Numbered from the stretch's first letter, positions 18,371-26,831 are shown. The stretch: 64,000 nucleotides of DNA from Hyphomicrobiales bacterium (GCA_900473685.1 UCNE01000015.1:186001-250000), one strand, 5' to 3'. A program made the numbers and translations. The notes: generated from the letters alone by a model not told the origin.

Positions 18371-19311
18371 GCGAACACGATCCTTGGGAAATAGAAGGAG
18401 ACGACCCAATTCGGCATATCGACGATTTCGCTGATTCTGAGATCGCCGCAGACCGAGCAGAGCATGTAGGCATCGACGGGGTTCATGCCGTGTTCGGAGC
18501 CGAGCAGGTCGATCATCCGCATCAGCGCCTCGCGGGCACCGGTCATCAGGTCCGGACCGATGCCGGTGGTGACTTCATAGCCCATGCCGTCGAGATGGCG
18601 GGTGACGGGCTCGGTGGTGGTGAAGCGCGGGCTTTGCAGACGCGCATCCTTGACCAGCTCGATCGTCGCCTCGACTTCCATCTGGCTTTCGATGGCGGTG
18701 CCGCAGACTTCGCCGTCGCCTTGCGCGGCGTGGGTGTCGCCGATCGAAAACAACGCGCCATCGACTTCGACCGGCAGATAGAGCGTCACGCCCGAGGTCA
18801 GGTCACGGATATCGAGATTGCCGCCGACGCGGCGCGGTGGCACGACGGAATGCAGGCCGGGCTCGGCTGGCGCGACGCCGATCGTTCCGGCAAAGGGCTT
18901 CAGCGGCACCTTGCCGCCGGGACCGTAGAGCGACGGCGCCATGCTGTGCGGATCGTAGGACCACATATGCAGGGCCGGCTCCTTGAACTGTTCCGCGAGC
19001 AGGCCGAAGCCCGGAATATTGGCGGTCCAGCCGACACCGGACGGAATGAAGCGGCGGATCGTTACCTTGAGCGCATCGCCGGGCTTTGCACCTTCGACAT
19101 AGACCGGGCCGGTGACGGGATTGATCTTGTTGAAATCGAGCCCCGCCAGGGTTTCGAGCGTCGATCCGGCACCCAGCTGGCCGCCGGAGGAATCCAGGCA
19201 TTCGAAATGGATGGTCTCACCGGGCTTGGCGACCACAGCCGGCGGGAAATCCTTGTTCCAGCCGAAATTATGCTGGGCGCGGTGAATGGTATGGGTGCAG
19301 GCGACGCACAT
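18367..19311 (-). CDS. Acetamidase/formamidase family protein
   Basis: The 314-aa hydrolase belongs to the FmdA/AmdA family, which releases ammonia from short amides such as formamide or acetamide. Visible motifs are an early THTIHRAQHNFGWN, the metal-site region EVCGTAIESQMEVEATIELVK preceded by GDTHAAQGDG, and the C-terminal DAYMLCSVCGDLRISEIVD. GAGGAAAC precedes the ATG. It sits in an operon with an AmiC/AmiR pair and a transporter, which supports an amide substrate. Related proteins annotated as formamidase are usually longer, so exact specificity is open. Confidence 0.88.
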   Translation of the reverse strand: MCVACTHTIHRAQHNFGWNKDFPPAVVAKPGETIHFECLDSSGGQLGAGSTLETLAGLDFNKINPVTGPVYVEGAKPGDALKVTIRRFIPSGVGWTANIPGFGLLAEQFKEPALHMWSYDPHSMAPSLYGPGGKVPLKPFAGTIGVAPAEPGLHSVVPPRRVGGNLDIRDLTSGVTLYLPVEVDGALFSIGDTHAAQGDGEVCGTAIESQMEVEATIELVKDARLQSPRFTTTEPVTRHLDGMGYEVTTGIGPDLMTGAREALMRMIDLLGSEHGMNPVDAYMLCSVCGDLRISEIVDMPNWVVSFYFPRIVFA

Positions 19312-19348
19312 GATGTTTCCTCGGATTGGTTTTTTGTTTTGCGGCTTT

Positions 19349-19461
19349 GCCCCTCATCCGGCCTATCGGCCACCTTCTCCCCGTGGACGGGGAGAAGGGA
19401 GAAGCGGCAAACTCCGTCGTCCCCTCTCCCCGCATGCGGGGAGAGGGTTAGGGTGAGGGGC
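19349..19461. repeat. RIME-type rhizobial intergenic palindromic repeat
   Basis: A 113-bp element starts GCCCCTCATCCGGCC and ends AGGGTGAGGGGC, giving inverted ends. Inside are two palindromes, CTTCTCCCCGT/ACGGGGAGAAG-like at 19374-19397 and CCTCTCCCCGC/GCGGGGAGAGG at 19423-19446. It matches the RIME consensus I know from rhizobia. It lies inside the operon between the binding-protein and acetamidase genes. Confidence 0.85.
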
Positions 19462-19469
19462 AATCTTGC

Positions 19470-21092
19470 CTATTCGTCCTTCACGAAGATCGCGTCGTAG
19501 TTGATGACGCGGGTCGGATCGACGTAGATGTCGCCGTCGCCGCCCATGCGCGGCGACTTGGCGACGACGCGGCGTTCGTTGGTGACGGGAATCCACGGCG
19601 CATCCGCCATGATATCGGTGAAGATCTTGCCCCATTCGGCCTGACGCTCGGCAGCCTTGGCCGGATCCGACATCGAATCGGCGGCAATGGCGCGGGCATC
19701 CAGTTCCTTGTTGCAATACCACGACCAGTTCCAGCCGCCCTGGACAGCGCCGGAGCAACCAAGGATCGGGCCGTAGAAGTTGGACGGATCCGGGAAGTCG
19801 GCGATCCAGGCCATGCCGCCCGACCAGATCATCGGTGCTTCGCCTTCGGTGCCGCCAGCGGCGATCACGTTGGCCTGCGCCAAGGCGCGAACCTCTGCCT
19901 TGACGCCGATAGCGGCCAGATCCTGCTGGATCGCCTGGGCGATGCGCGGTTGCGGATCGGTGTTGGTCGAGTAGAGGATCGTCTCAAAACCGTCCGGGAA
20001 ACCGGCTTCCGCGAGCAGCGCCTTGGCCTTTTCGACGTCGAAGGCATAGCCGGTGAAGGCCTTGTCATAACCCGGCATCAGCGGTGGCAGCGGCTGGTTG
20101 GCAGCGGTGGCGCGGCCGTTGAGGATGCGGGTGATACGCTCCTTGTTGATCGCCATGTTGAGGGCCTGGCGGACCTTCACATTGTCGAACGGAGCAACCT
20201 TGGTATTCAGCGTGATGTAGCCGGTGTGCAGCTGCGCACCATCGACGATGATCTCGGCGCCCTCAGGCGAGTTCTTGATCTCGAGGAACTTGGCTGGCGG
20301 CACGCCGTCCCCGGCGATATCGACTTCGCCCTTCTGCAGGCGCAAGAGCGCCACCAGCGGCTCCTGGCCGACTTCGACGGTGAACTTGTCGATATGCGGC
20401 ATGTCTTTCACGAAATAATCCGGGTTGCGCTCGAACACGAGACGCTGGCCGACGGTCCATTCCTTCAAGACGAACGTGCCTGAACCGACGGGCTTCTTGC
20501 CGAAATCACCTGCCGCAGCCTCGACGGCTTCCTTCGGCACGACGGACGCAAAGTTGATGGCGAGAACATGCAGGAAGGTGGCATCCGGGCGCGACAGCGT
20601 GAAGATCACGGTCGAATCATCGGGCGTTGCGATCCCTTCGAGCGTCGCCGACGTGCCGCCGCTGACGGCGTCAAAGCCCTTGATGGCGCCGAAGAAGCCG
20701 GCTCCGGGACCTTGCGTCTTCGGGTCGATGGCGCGCTCGATCGAATATTTGACGTCGGAGGCCACCAGTTCGCGGCCGTTGGTGAATTTCACGCCCTTGC
20801 GCAGCTTGAACGTATAGGTGAGGCCGTCGGGCGAAACGGTGAAGCTCTCGGCGAGCGACGGAATCAGGTCCGGTGTGCCCGGCGTATAATCCATCAGGCG
20901 CGAATAGAGGCTCTTGATCATCGACCAGTTGACCCAGTCATAGCCGACGGCCGGATCGAGCGTGGCAATGTCGTCCTTGTAGGTGATGACGACATCGCCG
21001 CCCTGCTTGATAGCATCCTGCGCGAAGGCGGGCAGCGGCGTGAGGGCAAGCGCCATCGCGATTGTCGAGTGTCTAAGCCAGCGTTTGAACAT
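19470..21092 (-). CDS. ABC transporter family 5 substrate-binding protein
   Basis: The 540-aa periplasmic protein is of the peptide/nickel/opine class (SBP_bac_5). The signal peptide ends PAFA|QDA. Family signatures are DIATLDPAVGYDWVNWSMIKSLYSRLMDY, LAESFTVSPDGLTYTFKLRKGVKF and the DVKYSIERAIDP segment. GGGGAA sits before the ATG. It captures the substrate for the two permeases upstream and the double ATPase downstream. In this AmiC/AmiR-linked operon the ligand may be an amide-bearing compound rather than a peptide, which is inference. Confidence 0.93.
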   Translation of the reverse strand: MFKRWLRHSTIAMALALTPLPAFAQDAIKQGGDVVITYKDDIATLDPAVGYDWVNWSMIKSLYSRLMDYTPGTPDLIPSLAESFTVSPDGLTYTFKLRKGVKFTNGRELVASDVKYSIERAIDPKTQGPGAGFFGAIKGFDAVSGGTSATLEGIATPDDSTVIFTLSRPDATFLHVLAINFASVVPKEAVEAAAGDFGKKPVGSGTFVLKEWTVGQRLVFERNPDYFVKDMPHIDKFTVEVGQEPLVALLRLQKGEVDIAGDGVPPAKFLEIKNSPEGAEIIVDGAQLHTGYITLNTKVAPFDNVKVRQALNMAINKERITRILNGRATAANQPLPPLMPGYDKAFTGYAFDVEKAKALLAEAGFPDGFETILYSTNTDPQPRIAQAIQQDLAAIGVKAEVRALAQANVIAAGGTEGEAPMIWSGGMAWIADFPDPSNFYGPILGCSGAVQGGWNWSWYCNKELDARAIAADSMSDPAKAAERQAEWGKIFTDIMADAPWIPVTNERRVVAKSPRMGGDGDIYVDPTRVINYDAIFVKDE

Positions 21093-21124
21093 TTTTAAGT
21101 TCCCCTTTTTGGTTGCTGATTTGG

Positions 21125-22045
21125 TTAGCGCGCACGAATGCGCGGATCGATGAGTGGTGCGATCAGATCGGCGACGAGATTGCCGATGACGATGGCCAGC
21201 GCGGAGACAAGCGTCACGCCCATGATGATCGGGATATCGACCTGCTGGATCGCCTGCCAGGCGAGCTGGCCGATGCCCGGCCAGCCGTAGACGGCCTCGA
21301 CCACGACCACGCCGCTCATGAACTGGCCGATATCGATGCCGATCATTGCAATGATCGGCAAAAGCGCATTCGGCAGCGCATGGCGAAAGACGATACGGGC
21401 GGATGACAGGCCCTTGGCGCGGGCGGTGCGGACATAATCCTGATTGAGCACGTCGATCATTGCCGAACGGACCATGCGCGCATACCAGCCGGCGCCGAGA
21501 ATGCCGAGCGTGGTGGCGGGCAGCACGACATGGGCAAACGTGCCGAACCCGCTCATCGGGAACCAGGCGAGCGTGACCGCGAAGACATAGAGAAGCAGAA
21601 GGGCTGCGACGAACTGCGGTGCCGATACGCCGACGAAGGACGCCATCATCACCAGCCGGTCGACCGGACCGCCGCGGCGGACAGCGGCGATGACGCCGAG
21701 AATGAGCCCGAGCGCAACTTCAACGAAGATGCCCGCCGCCATCAGGATGAGCGTCGCCGGAAGCCGGGCCGCGATCAATGCGCCAACATCGGTCTTCTGC
21801 GCATAGGAGCGGCCGAGATTACCCTCGGTCAGGCCCATCAGATAGTTCCAGAATTGTGAGAGCAGCGGCTGGTCGAGGCCGAGTTCGTGGCGGATGTTGG
21901 CGACCGTCTGCGCCGTGGCGCTGCGTCCGGCGATCATCCGGGCGGGATCGGCGGGCAGGGCGTAGAGCAGCAGGAAGGTGATGGCCGCGACACCGAACAG
22001 GATCAGCGCCGTCTGGACGAGCCGCCGCAAAATGAGGAACGCCAT
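21125..22045 (-). CDS. ABC transporter permease, DppB type
   Basis: The 306-aa inner-membrane protein has six predicted helices. The N-terminal FLILRRLVQTALILFGVAAITFLLL and the DPAR motif are typical of DppB/OppB proteins. The EAA loop reads DYVRTARAKGLSSARIVFRHALPNA. The ATG at 22045 comes one base after the stop of the DppC-type gene (TGAGATG). It pairs with that gene to form the membrane channel of the importer. Confidence 0.93.
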   Translation of the reverse strand: MAFLILRRLVQTALILFGVAAITFLLLYALPADPARMIAGRSATAQTVANIRHELGLDQPLLSQFWNYLMGLTEGNLGRSYAQKTDVGALIAARLPATLILMAAGIFVEVALGLILGVIAAVRRGGPVDRLVMMASFVGVSAPQFVAALLLLYVFAVTLAWFPMSGFGTFAHVVLPATTLGILGAGWYARMVRSAMIDVLNQDYVRTARAKGLSSARIVFRHALPNALLPIIAMIGIDIGQFMSGVVVVEAVYGWPGIGQLAWQAIQQVDIPIIMGVTLVSALAIVIGNLVADLIAPLIDPRIRAR

Positions 22046-22046
22046 C

Positions 22047-22895
22047 TCAGCCCCTCCCGCGTTGGGTGGGGTCAAGGATATCGCGCAGCGCATCGCCGAC
22101 CAGATTGAAAGAGAGCGCGGTCAACAGGATGACGGCGCCGGGGATGAATACCAGCCAGGGGGCGGCCTGGAAATAGCTCTGGCTTTCGAAGATGATATTG
22201 CCCCAGGACGGTGTCGGCGGCTGCACGCCGATGCCGAGGAAGGAGAGCGTCGCTTCCAGAAGCACGGTGGTGGCGATGCCGAGCGTGCCCCAGACGATCG
22301 CCGTCGGCATCAGATGCGGCAGGATGTGATGGAACAGGATACGCAGATGGCCAGCCCCCAGCGAGCGTTCCGCCAGGATGAAGTCGCGTTCCACCAGCCC
22401 GCGGGTTTCGGTATAGACGATGCGGGCGACCTGCACCCAGTTGACCAGCGCAATCACCATGGCGACGATCCAGAGGCTGGGGCGCAAAAGCGCTGCCAGC
22501 ACGATGGCCAGGAGCAGGGCTGGAAATGCCATCATCAGATCGGTGAAGCGTATCAGCGCATTGCCGACAAGGCCGCGCATGTAACCGGAGAGGATGCCGA
22601 TCAGAAGACCGATCGCCACGGCGATGCCGTTGGCGACGAGGCCAATGATCAATGATGTGCGGGCGCCGTAGAGAAGGCGCGAAAACAGGTCGCGGCCGAG
22701 CGTATCGGTGCCGAGCAGGAATTGGGCGCTCGGCGGCATCGGCGCGCCTTCCAGTGTCAGACCGTCAAACATCTGTTCATCGGGGTTATAAGGCGCAATC
22801 AACGGTGCCGCGACCGCCATGAAAATGACGAGTGCGACGATCGCCAAGCCGAACAGCGCTGACGGCTGGCGGATCATGCTTTTCAGTATGCGCAT
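22047..22895 (-). CDS. ABC transporter permease, DppC type
   Basis: The 282-aa inner-membrane protein has the DppC/OppC features: an early PSALFGLAIVALVIFMAVAAPLI helix, the LLGTDTLGRDLFSRLLYGARTSL segment, and the EAA loop ERDFILAERSLGAGHLRILFHHILPH. The ATG shares one base with the stop codon of the ANTAR gene (TGATG). The frame is open for 28 more codons upstream, but those overlap the ANTAR gene and are not used. Confidence 0.92.
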   Translation of the reverse strand: MRILKSMIRQPSALFGLAIVALVIFMAVAAPLIAPYNPDEQMFDGLTLEGAPMPPSAQFLLGTDTLGRDLFSRLLYGARTSLIIGLVANGIAVAIGLLIGILSGYMRGLVGNALIRFTDLMMAFPALLLAIVLAALLRPSLWIVAMVIALVNWVQVARIVYTETRGLVERDFILAERSLGAGHLRILFHHILPHLMPTAIVWGTLGIATTVLLEATLSFLGIGVQPPTPSWGNIIFESQSYFQAAPWLVFIPGAVILLTALSFNLVGDALRDILDPTQRGRG

Positions 22896-23476
22896 CAACC
22901 GGCCTCCGGCAGGGGCTCGGCGCCACCGAGGATGGAGGCTGCGACCTGCTCCATCGGCATCCGGCGCTGCATCGCGCAATTGCGCAGGATCGTGTAGGCG
23001 AATTCCTCATCCACCTTGCGCACGGCAATGATGCGCTCGACGGCGGCGTGAACCAGCGGCCGCAAGCGCACGCGCTCTTCCAGATGCTTCATTTTCTCGA
23101 TGACCGCCTTTCGTTCATGGTGAATGCCGAGCGCCATGACCAGAGCCGGATAAACGGCGGAGGAACCCAGCGGCTTGGCGATAATGGAGCCCGCACCCTG
23201 TTCCATCGCCCAGGCAATCCGGCCCGGCGCTTCCGAACCAAGCAATGTCACCAGTGGTAAAGGTGCATTCCCGCCGGTCCACGGCAGAAGGCCGTCCCAG
23301 CCCTGATCGGCATCGACAAGCACGAAATCCGGCAGGTCGGTGGCATCAAGCGGTTGCCATTGGACCGTCACCTGAAAGCCGATCAGCCTCAATTGCCGGG
23401 TCAGGCGCTCGGTGTTGCTGTCTTCGCGGTGCAGGACCGTTGCGCGCCAGCCTGTGAAATTCGGGGTTTCCCTCAT
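22895..23476 (-). CDS. AmiR-like ANTAR antiterminator
   Basis: This 193-aa protein has a degenerate receiver-like N-terminal domain (FVLVDADQGW without the usual phosphoacceptor pocket), a coiled coil around ERKAVIEKMKHLEERV, and a C-terminal ANTAR domain (VERIIAVRKVDEEFAYTILRN and ending PMEQVAASILG). AmiR binds nascent leader RNA through ANTAR and prevents termination; its partner AmiC inhibits it until an amide is bound. It overlaps the AmiC-like gene by four bases (ATGA), as expected for a pair made in equal amounts. Its target is probably the leader at 24617-24697. Confidence 0.88.
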   Translation of the reverse strand: MRETPNFTGWRATVLHREDSNTERLTRQLRLIGFQVTVQWQPLDATDLPDFVLVDADQGWDGLLPWTGGNAPLPLVTLLGSEAPGRIAWAMEQGAGSIIAKPLGSSAVYPALVMALGIHHERKAVIEKMKHLEERVRLRPLVHAAVERIIAVRKVDEEFAYTILRNCAMQRRMPMEQVAASILGGAEPLPEAG

Positions 23477-24609
23477 GACACGATCCTCAACGGCGACGGC
23501 ATCCGGCTGCGGCGGTTGGTGAGATAAGGATCGGCGGCGATCGCTGGCTGAGAGGCGATAATGTCGAAACCACCTTCATCGTTGATCCGGCCGAGATGGA
23601 ACGGCAGGGCGGCGTGGCGCGTGTCGGGATTGATCAGGAGTGGGCCCAGCACAGTCGGCGTGGGCGCAGCCGAAAGCTGGCGGGTGACGGCGAGCGGGTC
23701 ATCGGTCCCAGCGGTGATGATTGCGTCGGCGCAGAGCTTGACCGAGGCATAGGCACTGGCAAAAACGCTCGATATACGCCTCTGGCTGCCAAACTTGGCG
23801 GCAACTTGCGCTTTGAAGGCGGCATTCTCGGGCGTTGCGACCGTATCGAAATAGGCGGCCGCGCAGAGTTGGCCGGTGGCGACGCCAAGGCCGATATAAG
23901 GGAGTTCGCTTTCCTGCAGGTCGCAGCTGACGACCGGGCAGTTTTCCGGTCGGAAGGCCGGATCGCGGGCGCCGAGTGCGCGGATCGCGGCCAGGAAGGC
24001 ATAGCTGGAGGGGCCGATGAAATTGTTGAGGATGAAGCTTGGCCGCCGCTGCTCGATATCCAGCACGATGCGCTCGACGGCGGTTTCCTCCAGTGGTAGA
24101 TAGCGCTCTCCAAGCACCTCGCCGCCGGCTTCCTCGATCAGTTCGCGGGCCAGCCGGTTCATTTCCCAGCCCCAGACGTAATTGGCCCCGACCAGATAGG
24201 GACGACGGCCAAAGCGCGGGATCAGGTAGTCGAACAGTGGCAAGAGATGCTGGTTGGGACAGCCGCCGGTATAGATGACATTGTCATTGGCCTCGAAGCC
24301 TTCATAGGGGCACATGTACCAGAGCAGGCCGTCATGTTTTTCGACGAGCGGAATGACTTCCTTGCGGGCGAGCGAGGTGATGGTGCCGACGATATGACGG
24401 CAGCCGTGATCGCGCAGCATCGAGCGGGCGCCTTCGAGATAGGCGGTAATATCGGCATGCGGGTCGATGACGACCGGTTCGATAGCGCTGCCATGGAGCG
24501 CGCGGATTTCCTCGATCGCAAAATCGGCGCCGTCGCGCGCATCGCGTCCGATCTCGGCATAGGGGCCGGTCGTCGAATAGAGGATGCCAATCCGTACCGT
24601 GTCTTTCAT
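23473..24609 (-). CDS. AmiC-like amide-sensing binding protein
   Basis: This 378-aa protein has the periplasmic-binding-protein fold (branched-chain amino acid/amide type) but no signal peptide, so it is cytoplasmic like Pseudomonas AmiC. Motifs are RIGILYSTTGPYAEIGRDARDGADFA, LWYMCPYEGFEANDNVIYTGGCPNQ and LVGANYVWGWEMNRLARE, all found in the AmiC/UrtA-like group. AmiC senses short amides and releases the antiterminator AmiR when ligand binds. It is the first gene of the operon, right after the leader terminator, and overlaps the ANTAR gene. Confidence 0.88.
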   Translation of the reverse strand: MKDTVRIGILYSTTGPYAEIGRDARDGADFAIEEIRALHGSAIEPVVIDPHADITAYLEGARSMLRDHGCRHIVGTITSLARKEVIPLVEKHDGLLWYMCPYEGFEANDNVIYTGGCPNQHLLPLFDYLIPRFGRRPYLVGANYVWGWEMNRLARELIEEAGGEVLGERYLPLEETAVERIVLDIEQRRPSFILNNFIGPSSYAFLAAIRALGARDPAFRPENCPVVSCDLQESELPYIGLGVATGQLCAAAYFDTVATPENAAFKAQVAAKFGSQRRISSVFASAYASVKLCADAIITAGTDDPLAVTRQLSAAPTPTVLGPLLINPDTRHAALPFHLGRINDEGGFDIIASQPAIAADPYLTNRRSRMPSPLRIVS

Positions 24610-24616
24610 CGATCCG

Positions 24617-24670
24617 CCAAAACCAAAAACCCCACGACAGCTGCCCCATCATCGGGGGAGCGTCATGGGG
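24617..24670 (-). terminator. Leader terminator (attenuator) upstream of amiC-like gene
   Basis: In RNA sense, CCCCATGAC pairs with GTCGTGGGG (nine pairs, one G-U), continuing inward through GCT/AGC and CCCC/GGGG to a six-base loop. TTTTTGGTTTT follows at once. It ends only eight bases before the first start codon, so it must be an attenuator and not the end of another gene. Confidence 0.85.
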
Positions 24671-24697
24671 CCAAACTGCCCGTCGACCCTGAGGGTC
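24668..24697 (-). promoter_or_regulatory. Competing leader hairpins, candidate ANTAR target
   Basis: Two small hairpins precede the terminator in RNA sense. The first is GACCC-TCA-GGGTC (24685-24697). The second is GGGC-AGTTTG-GCCC (24668-24681), with a six-base loop starting with A. The second shares three bases (24668-24670) with the terminator's 5' arm, so the two structures exclude each other. The loop lacks the G at position 4 of the classic ANTAR consensus. Confidence 0.55.
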
Positions 24698-24728
24698 ATG
24701 TGAAGGAGATGCTTAATCTGTTGGCAGG

Positions 24729-24758
24729 ATTAAAATACGGGCAATGCTCCGGTGTCAA
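24729..24758 (-). promoter_or_regulatory. Predicted sigma-70 promoter of amide operon
   Basis: In minus-strand sense TTGACA (24758-24753) is followed by TATTTTAAT (24737-24729). Spacing is 15-17 bases depending on the -10 hexamer chosen. Transcription would start near 24722, giving a leader of roughly 110 bases that contains both hairpins and the terminator. Confidence 0.6.
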
Positions 24759-24770
24759 GCGTGATTCGCG

Positions 24771-25075
24771 TGAGACCCGTTGTCTCGCGCCAGGCCGGGG
24801 TTTCCATATCTCTCGTGAGGGGCGCGTGCGGCGCAACAATCGTGCGTAATGCGCGTCATTTCGACCTTCTTTGAAAATCCGTAGTGATACTCCTTGCAGT
24901 CTTGATGGATCATCCCTACCTGACAGATCTGAAATGTTACCGGTCACACCCTATGCGGTTCCCGAGCGGGCCGGTGTGCCATTTCAGGTAGTGAGGGTAC
25001 TCACGATCCTGCCTTTCAGGGCGTTGCGTTTCGGCAACACTCAAAATCCCAACAATCAATGTGACGAGATTATGA
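24771..25075. other. Intergenic region between divergent units
   Basis: It separates the amide operon promoter from the porin promoter. I see only weak inverted repeats (CACACC at 24945 and GGTGTG at 24973) and no gene with a ribosome site. Confidence 0.4.
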
Positions 25076-25111
25076 CTGTAATTTTGATTGTTACAGTTGT
25101 TTGGCTATGTA
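25076..25111 (+). promoter_or_regulatory. Porin promoter with overlapping inverted repeat
   Basis: TTGATT (25084-25089) and TATGTA (25106-25111) form a promoter with a 16-base spacer. A perfect inverted repeat, CTGTAA (25076-25081) and TTACAG (25091-25096), brackets the -35 element and could be a regulator site. The gene starts 119 bases downstream, leaving a long 5' leader. Confidence 0.5.
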
Positions 25112-25229
25112 ATCTCGGCGTGCGGTTTCGGCCGCTGCCATTGTGGCTTGAATCGATATCTGGGGTCGGGGGACGCTGAATTTTCAGCCACGAAAACCTG
25201 TGCCCAATCGAAACTTGATTGGATCCTAA

Positions 25230-26231
25230 ATGACTATGAAGGCTATTCTTTTTGCCTCCGCTGCGGCCTTGACCGCAGCAAACGGCGCCTATGCCGCCGA
25301 TGCTATCGTTGCTGCTGAACCTGAGCCGATGGAATATGTCCGCGTCTGCGACGCGTTCGGCACGGGCTACTTCTACATTCCGGGCACGGAAACCTGCCTG
25401 AAGCTCGGCGGTTACATCCGTTTCCAGACCGACTTCGGTCGTGATCAGTCCGGCACGTCCGACTGGAACACGTTCACCCGTGCACAGCTCGAATTCGAAG
25501 CCAAGAACGACACCGAATTCGGCACGCTGTCCAGCATGGTTGCGCTGCGTACAAACGCCCGGAATTCTTCCGGTTCCTCGGTCAACAATACCTTCCTCGA
25601 CCAGGGTTACATCGAAATCGCTGGCCTGCGCTTTGGTATGCAGTACAGCTGGTGGGATGACGACTTGAGCGGCGAAACCGATTCGATCGCCAGCCACGAG
25701 ACCCGTCACAACGCCATCCGCTACCAGTACGAAACCGACGCCTTCAAGGCCGGTATCGCCGTGGAAGAGCTGGAAGACACTGCACGTCCGAACAACGTTG
25801 GTATCACCGGTCAGGTTTCCGGTACGGTCGGCGTTGTCACCGCTTACCTGCTTGGCGGTTATGACACCGACCAGGAAGAAGGCGCTATCCGTGCGATCAT
25901 CTATGCCGATCTCGGTCCGGGCCAGCTCGGCATCTACGGTGCATATGCTACCGGTGCCAACTACTACTACGAAGAGTCCGAGTGGACGGTTGGTGCTCAG
26001 TACGAACTGAAGGTTAACGAAAAGTTCTCGATCACCCCTGGTGTTCAGTACTTCAGCAATATCGACCTGAACGGCAACGACTTCGGTGGTGGTGATGCCT
26101 GGACCGGCGGCGTGACCGTCGACTACAAGATCACCGACGGTCTGAAGACCAAGGTGAGCCTCCAGTATCATGATGAAGACAATGGTGACGATGAAGTGTT
26201 TGGCTTCGTCCGTCTGCAGCGCGACTTCTAA
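25230..26231 (+). CDS. Outer membrane porin (RopA/Omp2 family)
   Basis: The 333-aa porin has a signal peptide ending AYA|ADA. It has the rhizobial porin N-terminus PEPMEYVRVCDAFG.GYFYIPGTETCLKLGGYIRF, whose two cysteines may pair. Alternating beta-strand sequence follows and it ends in the terminal Phe (VRLQRDF) needed for BAM-dependent insertion. It forms a general diffusion channel. ATGs at 25230 and 25236 are both possible; neither has a strong Shine-Dalgarno. A paralogue with almost the same first 40 mature residues lies at 47719-48795. Confidence 0.94.
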   Translation: MTMKAILFASAAALTAANGAYAADAIVAAEPEPMEYVRVCDAFGTGYFYIPGTETCLKLGGYIRFQTDFGRDQSGTSDWNTFTRAQLEFEAKNDTEFGTLSSMVALRTNARNSSGSSVNNTFLDQGYIEIAGLRFGMQYSWWDDDLSGETDSIASHETRHNAIRYQYETDAFKAGIAVEELEDTARPNNVGITGQVSGTVGVVTAYLLGGYDTDQEEGAIRAIIYADLGPGQLGIYGAYATGANYYYEESEWTVGAQYELKVNEKFSITPGVQYFSNIDLNGNDFGGGDAWTGGVTVDYKITDGLKTKVSLQYHDEDNGDDEVFGFVRLQRDF

Positions 26232-26248
26232 GTTACGCTTCGGTATCC

Positions 26249-26276
26249 GGCTAGCCGCGCAGAGGCGCGGCTAGCC
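26249..26276 (+). terminator. Hairpin after porin gene
   Basis: A perfect 12-bp stem, GGCTAGCCGCGC with GCGCGGCTAGCC around AGAG, starts 17 bases after the porin stop. There is no T-run, so it may protect the mRNA 3' end or act as a weak or Rho-assisted terminator. Confidence 0.6.
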
Positions 26277-26369
26277 ACCGGTTCGTCACGGATTTGGCTG
26301 ACCTCCGATCAGTGACGGGGACGGTCCGGTTCCCTCCGGCCGTCCCGCACGGCCGCATGGACTGTGGCT

Positions 26370-26831
26370 TTAGAGCGCAATCGCTCTTCCCAGTGGACAC
26401 TTGCCACCATCGATGCTTGCCAGTTCAGAGATGGCATCTTCCACCGACTTTTCTCCGAGAAGACCAAGCAGCACCTGCTCGGCGTCCTTGCTGAGCTTTG
26501 CCGACCACTCGTTCATGTTGCTCGAAATGAAGCAATCGGCGGGAATGTCGTCGCGTGTGCCCCAGATTTTCTTGTCCGGCGTAACCGCAAGGTAAATCTC
26601 GCTCAGGTAAATCGCGCCGGCAGGCCGTCCAAGTCTATAGCCGCCCTGATAGCCTTCAGACGACACAAGAATGTTTTTGTGCATCAGCGGCGCGACCAGT
26701 TTGCGCACAAGACTGGGCTTGGCATCGAGCTTCGCTGCCAGCGCATCGCTCGTCGAGCGCGTGTTATTCTTTTCATTGACGGCAACAGTAATAATAATCT
26801 GCAGAGCCGAAGAGAAGCGTGTGTCCATCAT
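26370..26831 (-). CDS. Rrf2 family transcriptional regulator
   Basis: This 153-aa winged-helix protein has the Rrf2 opening MDTRFSSALQIIITVAVNEK, the recognition region SDALAAKLDAKPSLVRKLVAPLMHKNIL, and the wing GYQGGYRLGRPAGAIYLSEIY. The three clustered cysteines that bind Fe-S in IscR/NsrR are absent; single Cys residues sit in DCF and GGKCP. It is therefore closer to the YwnA/HypR-like group. The start is open: an upstream ATG at 26885 has GGAGAG seven bases away and would add 18 hydrophobic residues, while 26831 fits the family. Confidence 0.82.
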   Translation of the reverse strand: MMDTRFSSALQIIITVAVNEKNNTRSTSDALAAKLDAKPSLVRKLVAPLMHKNILVSSEGYQGGYRLGRPAGAIYLSEIYLAVTPDKKIWGTRDDIPADCFISSNMNEWSAKLSKDAEQVLLGLLGEKSVEDAISELASIDGGKCPLGRAIAL

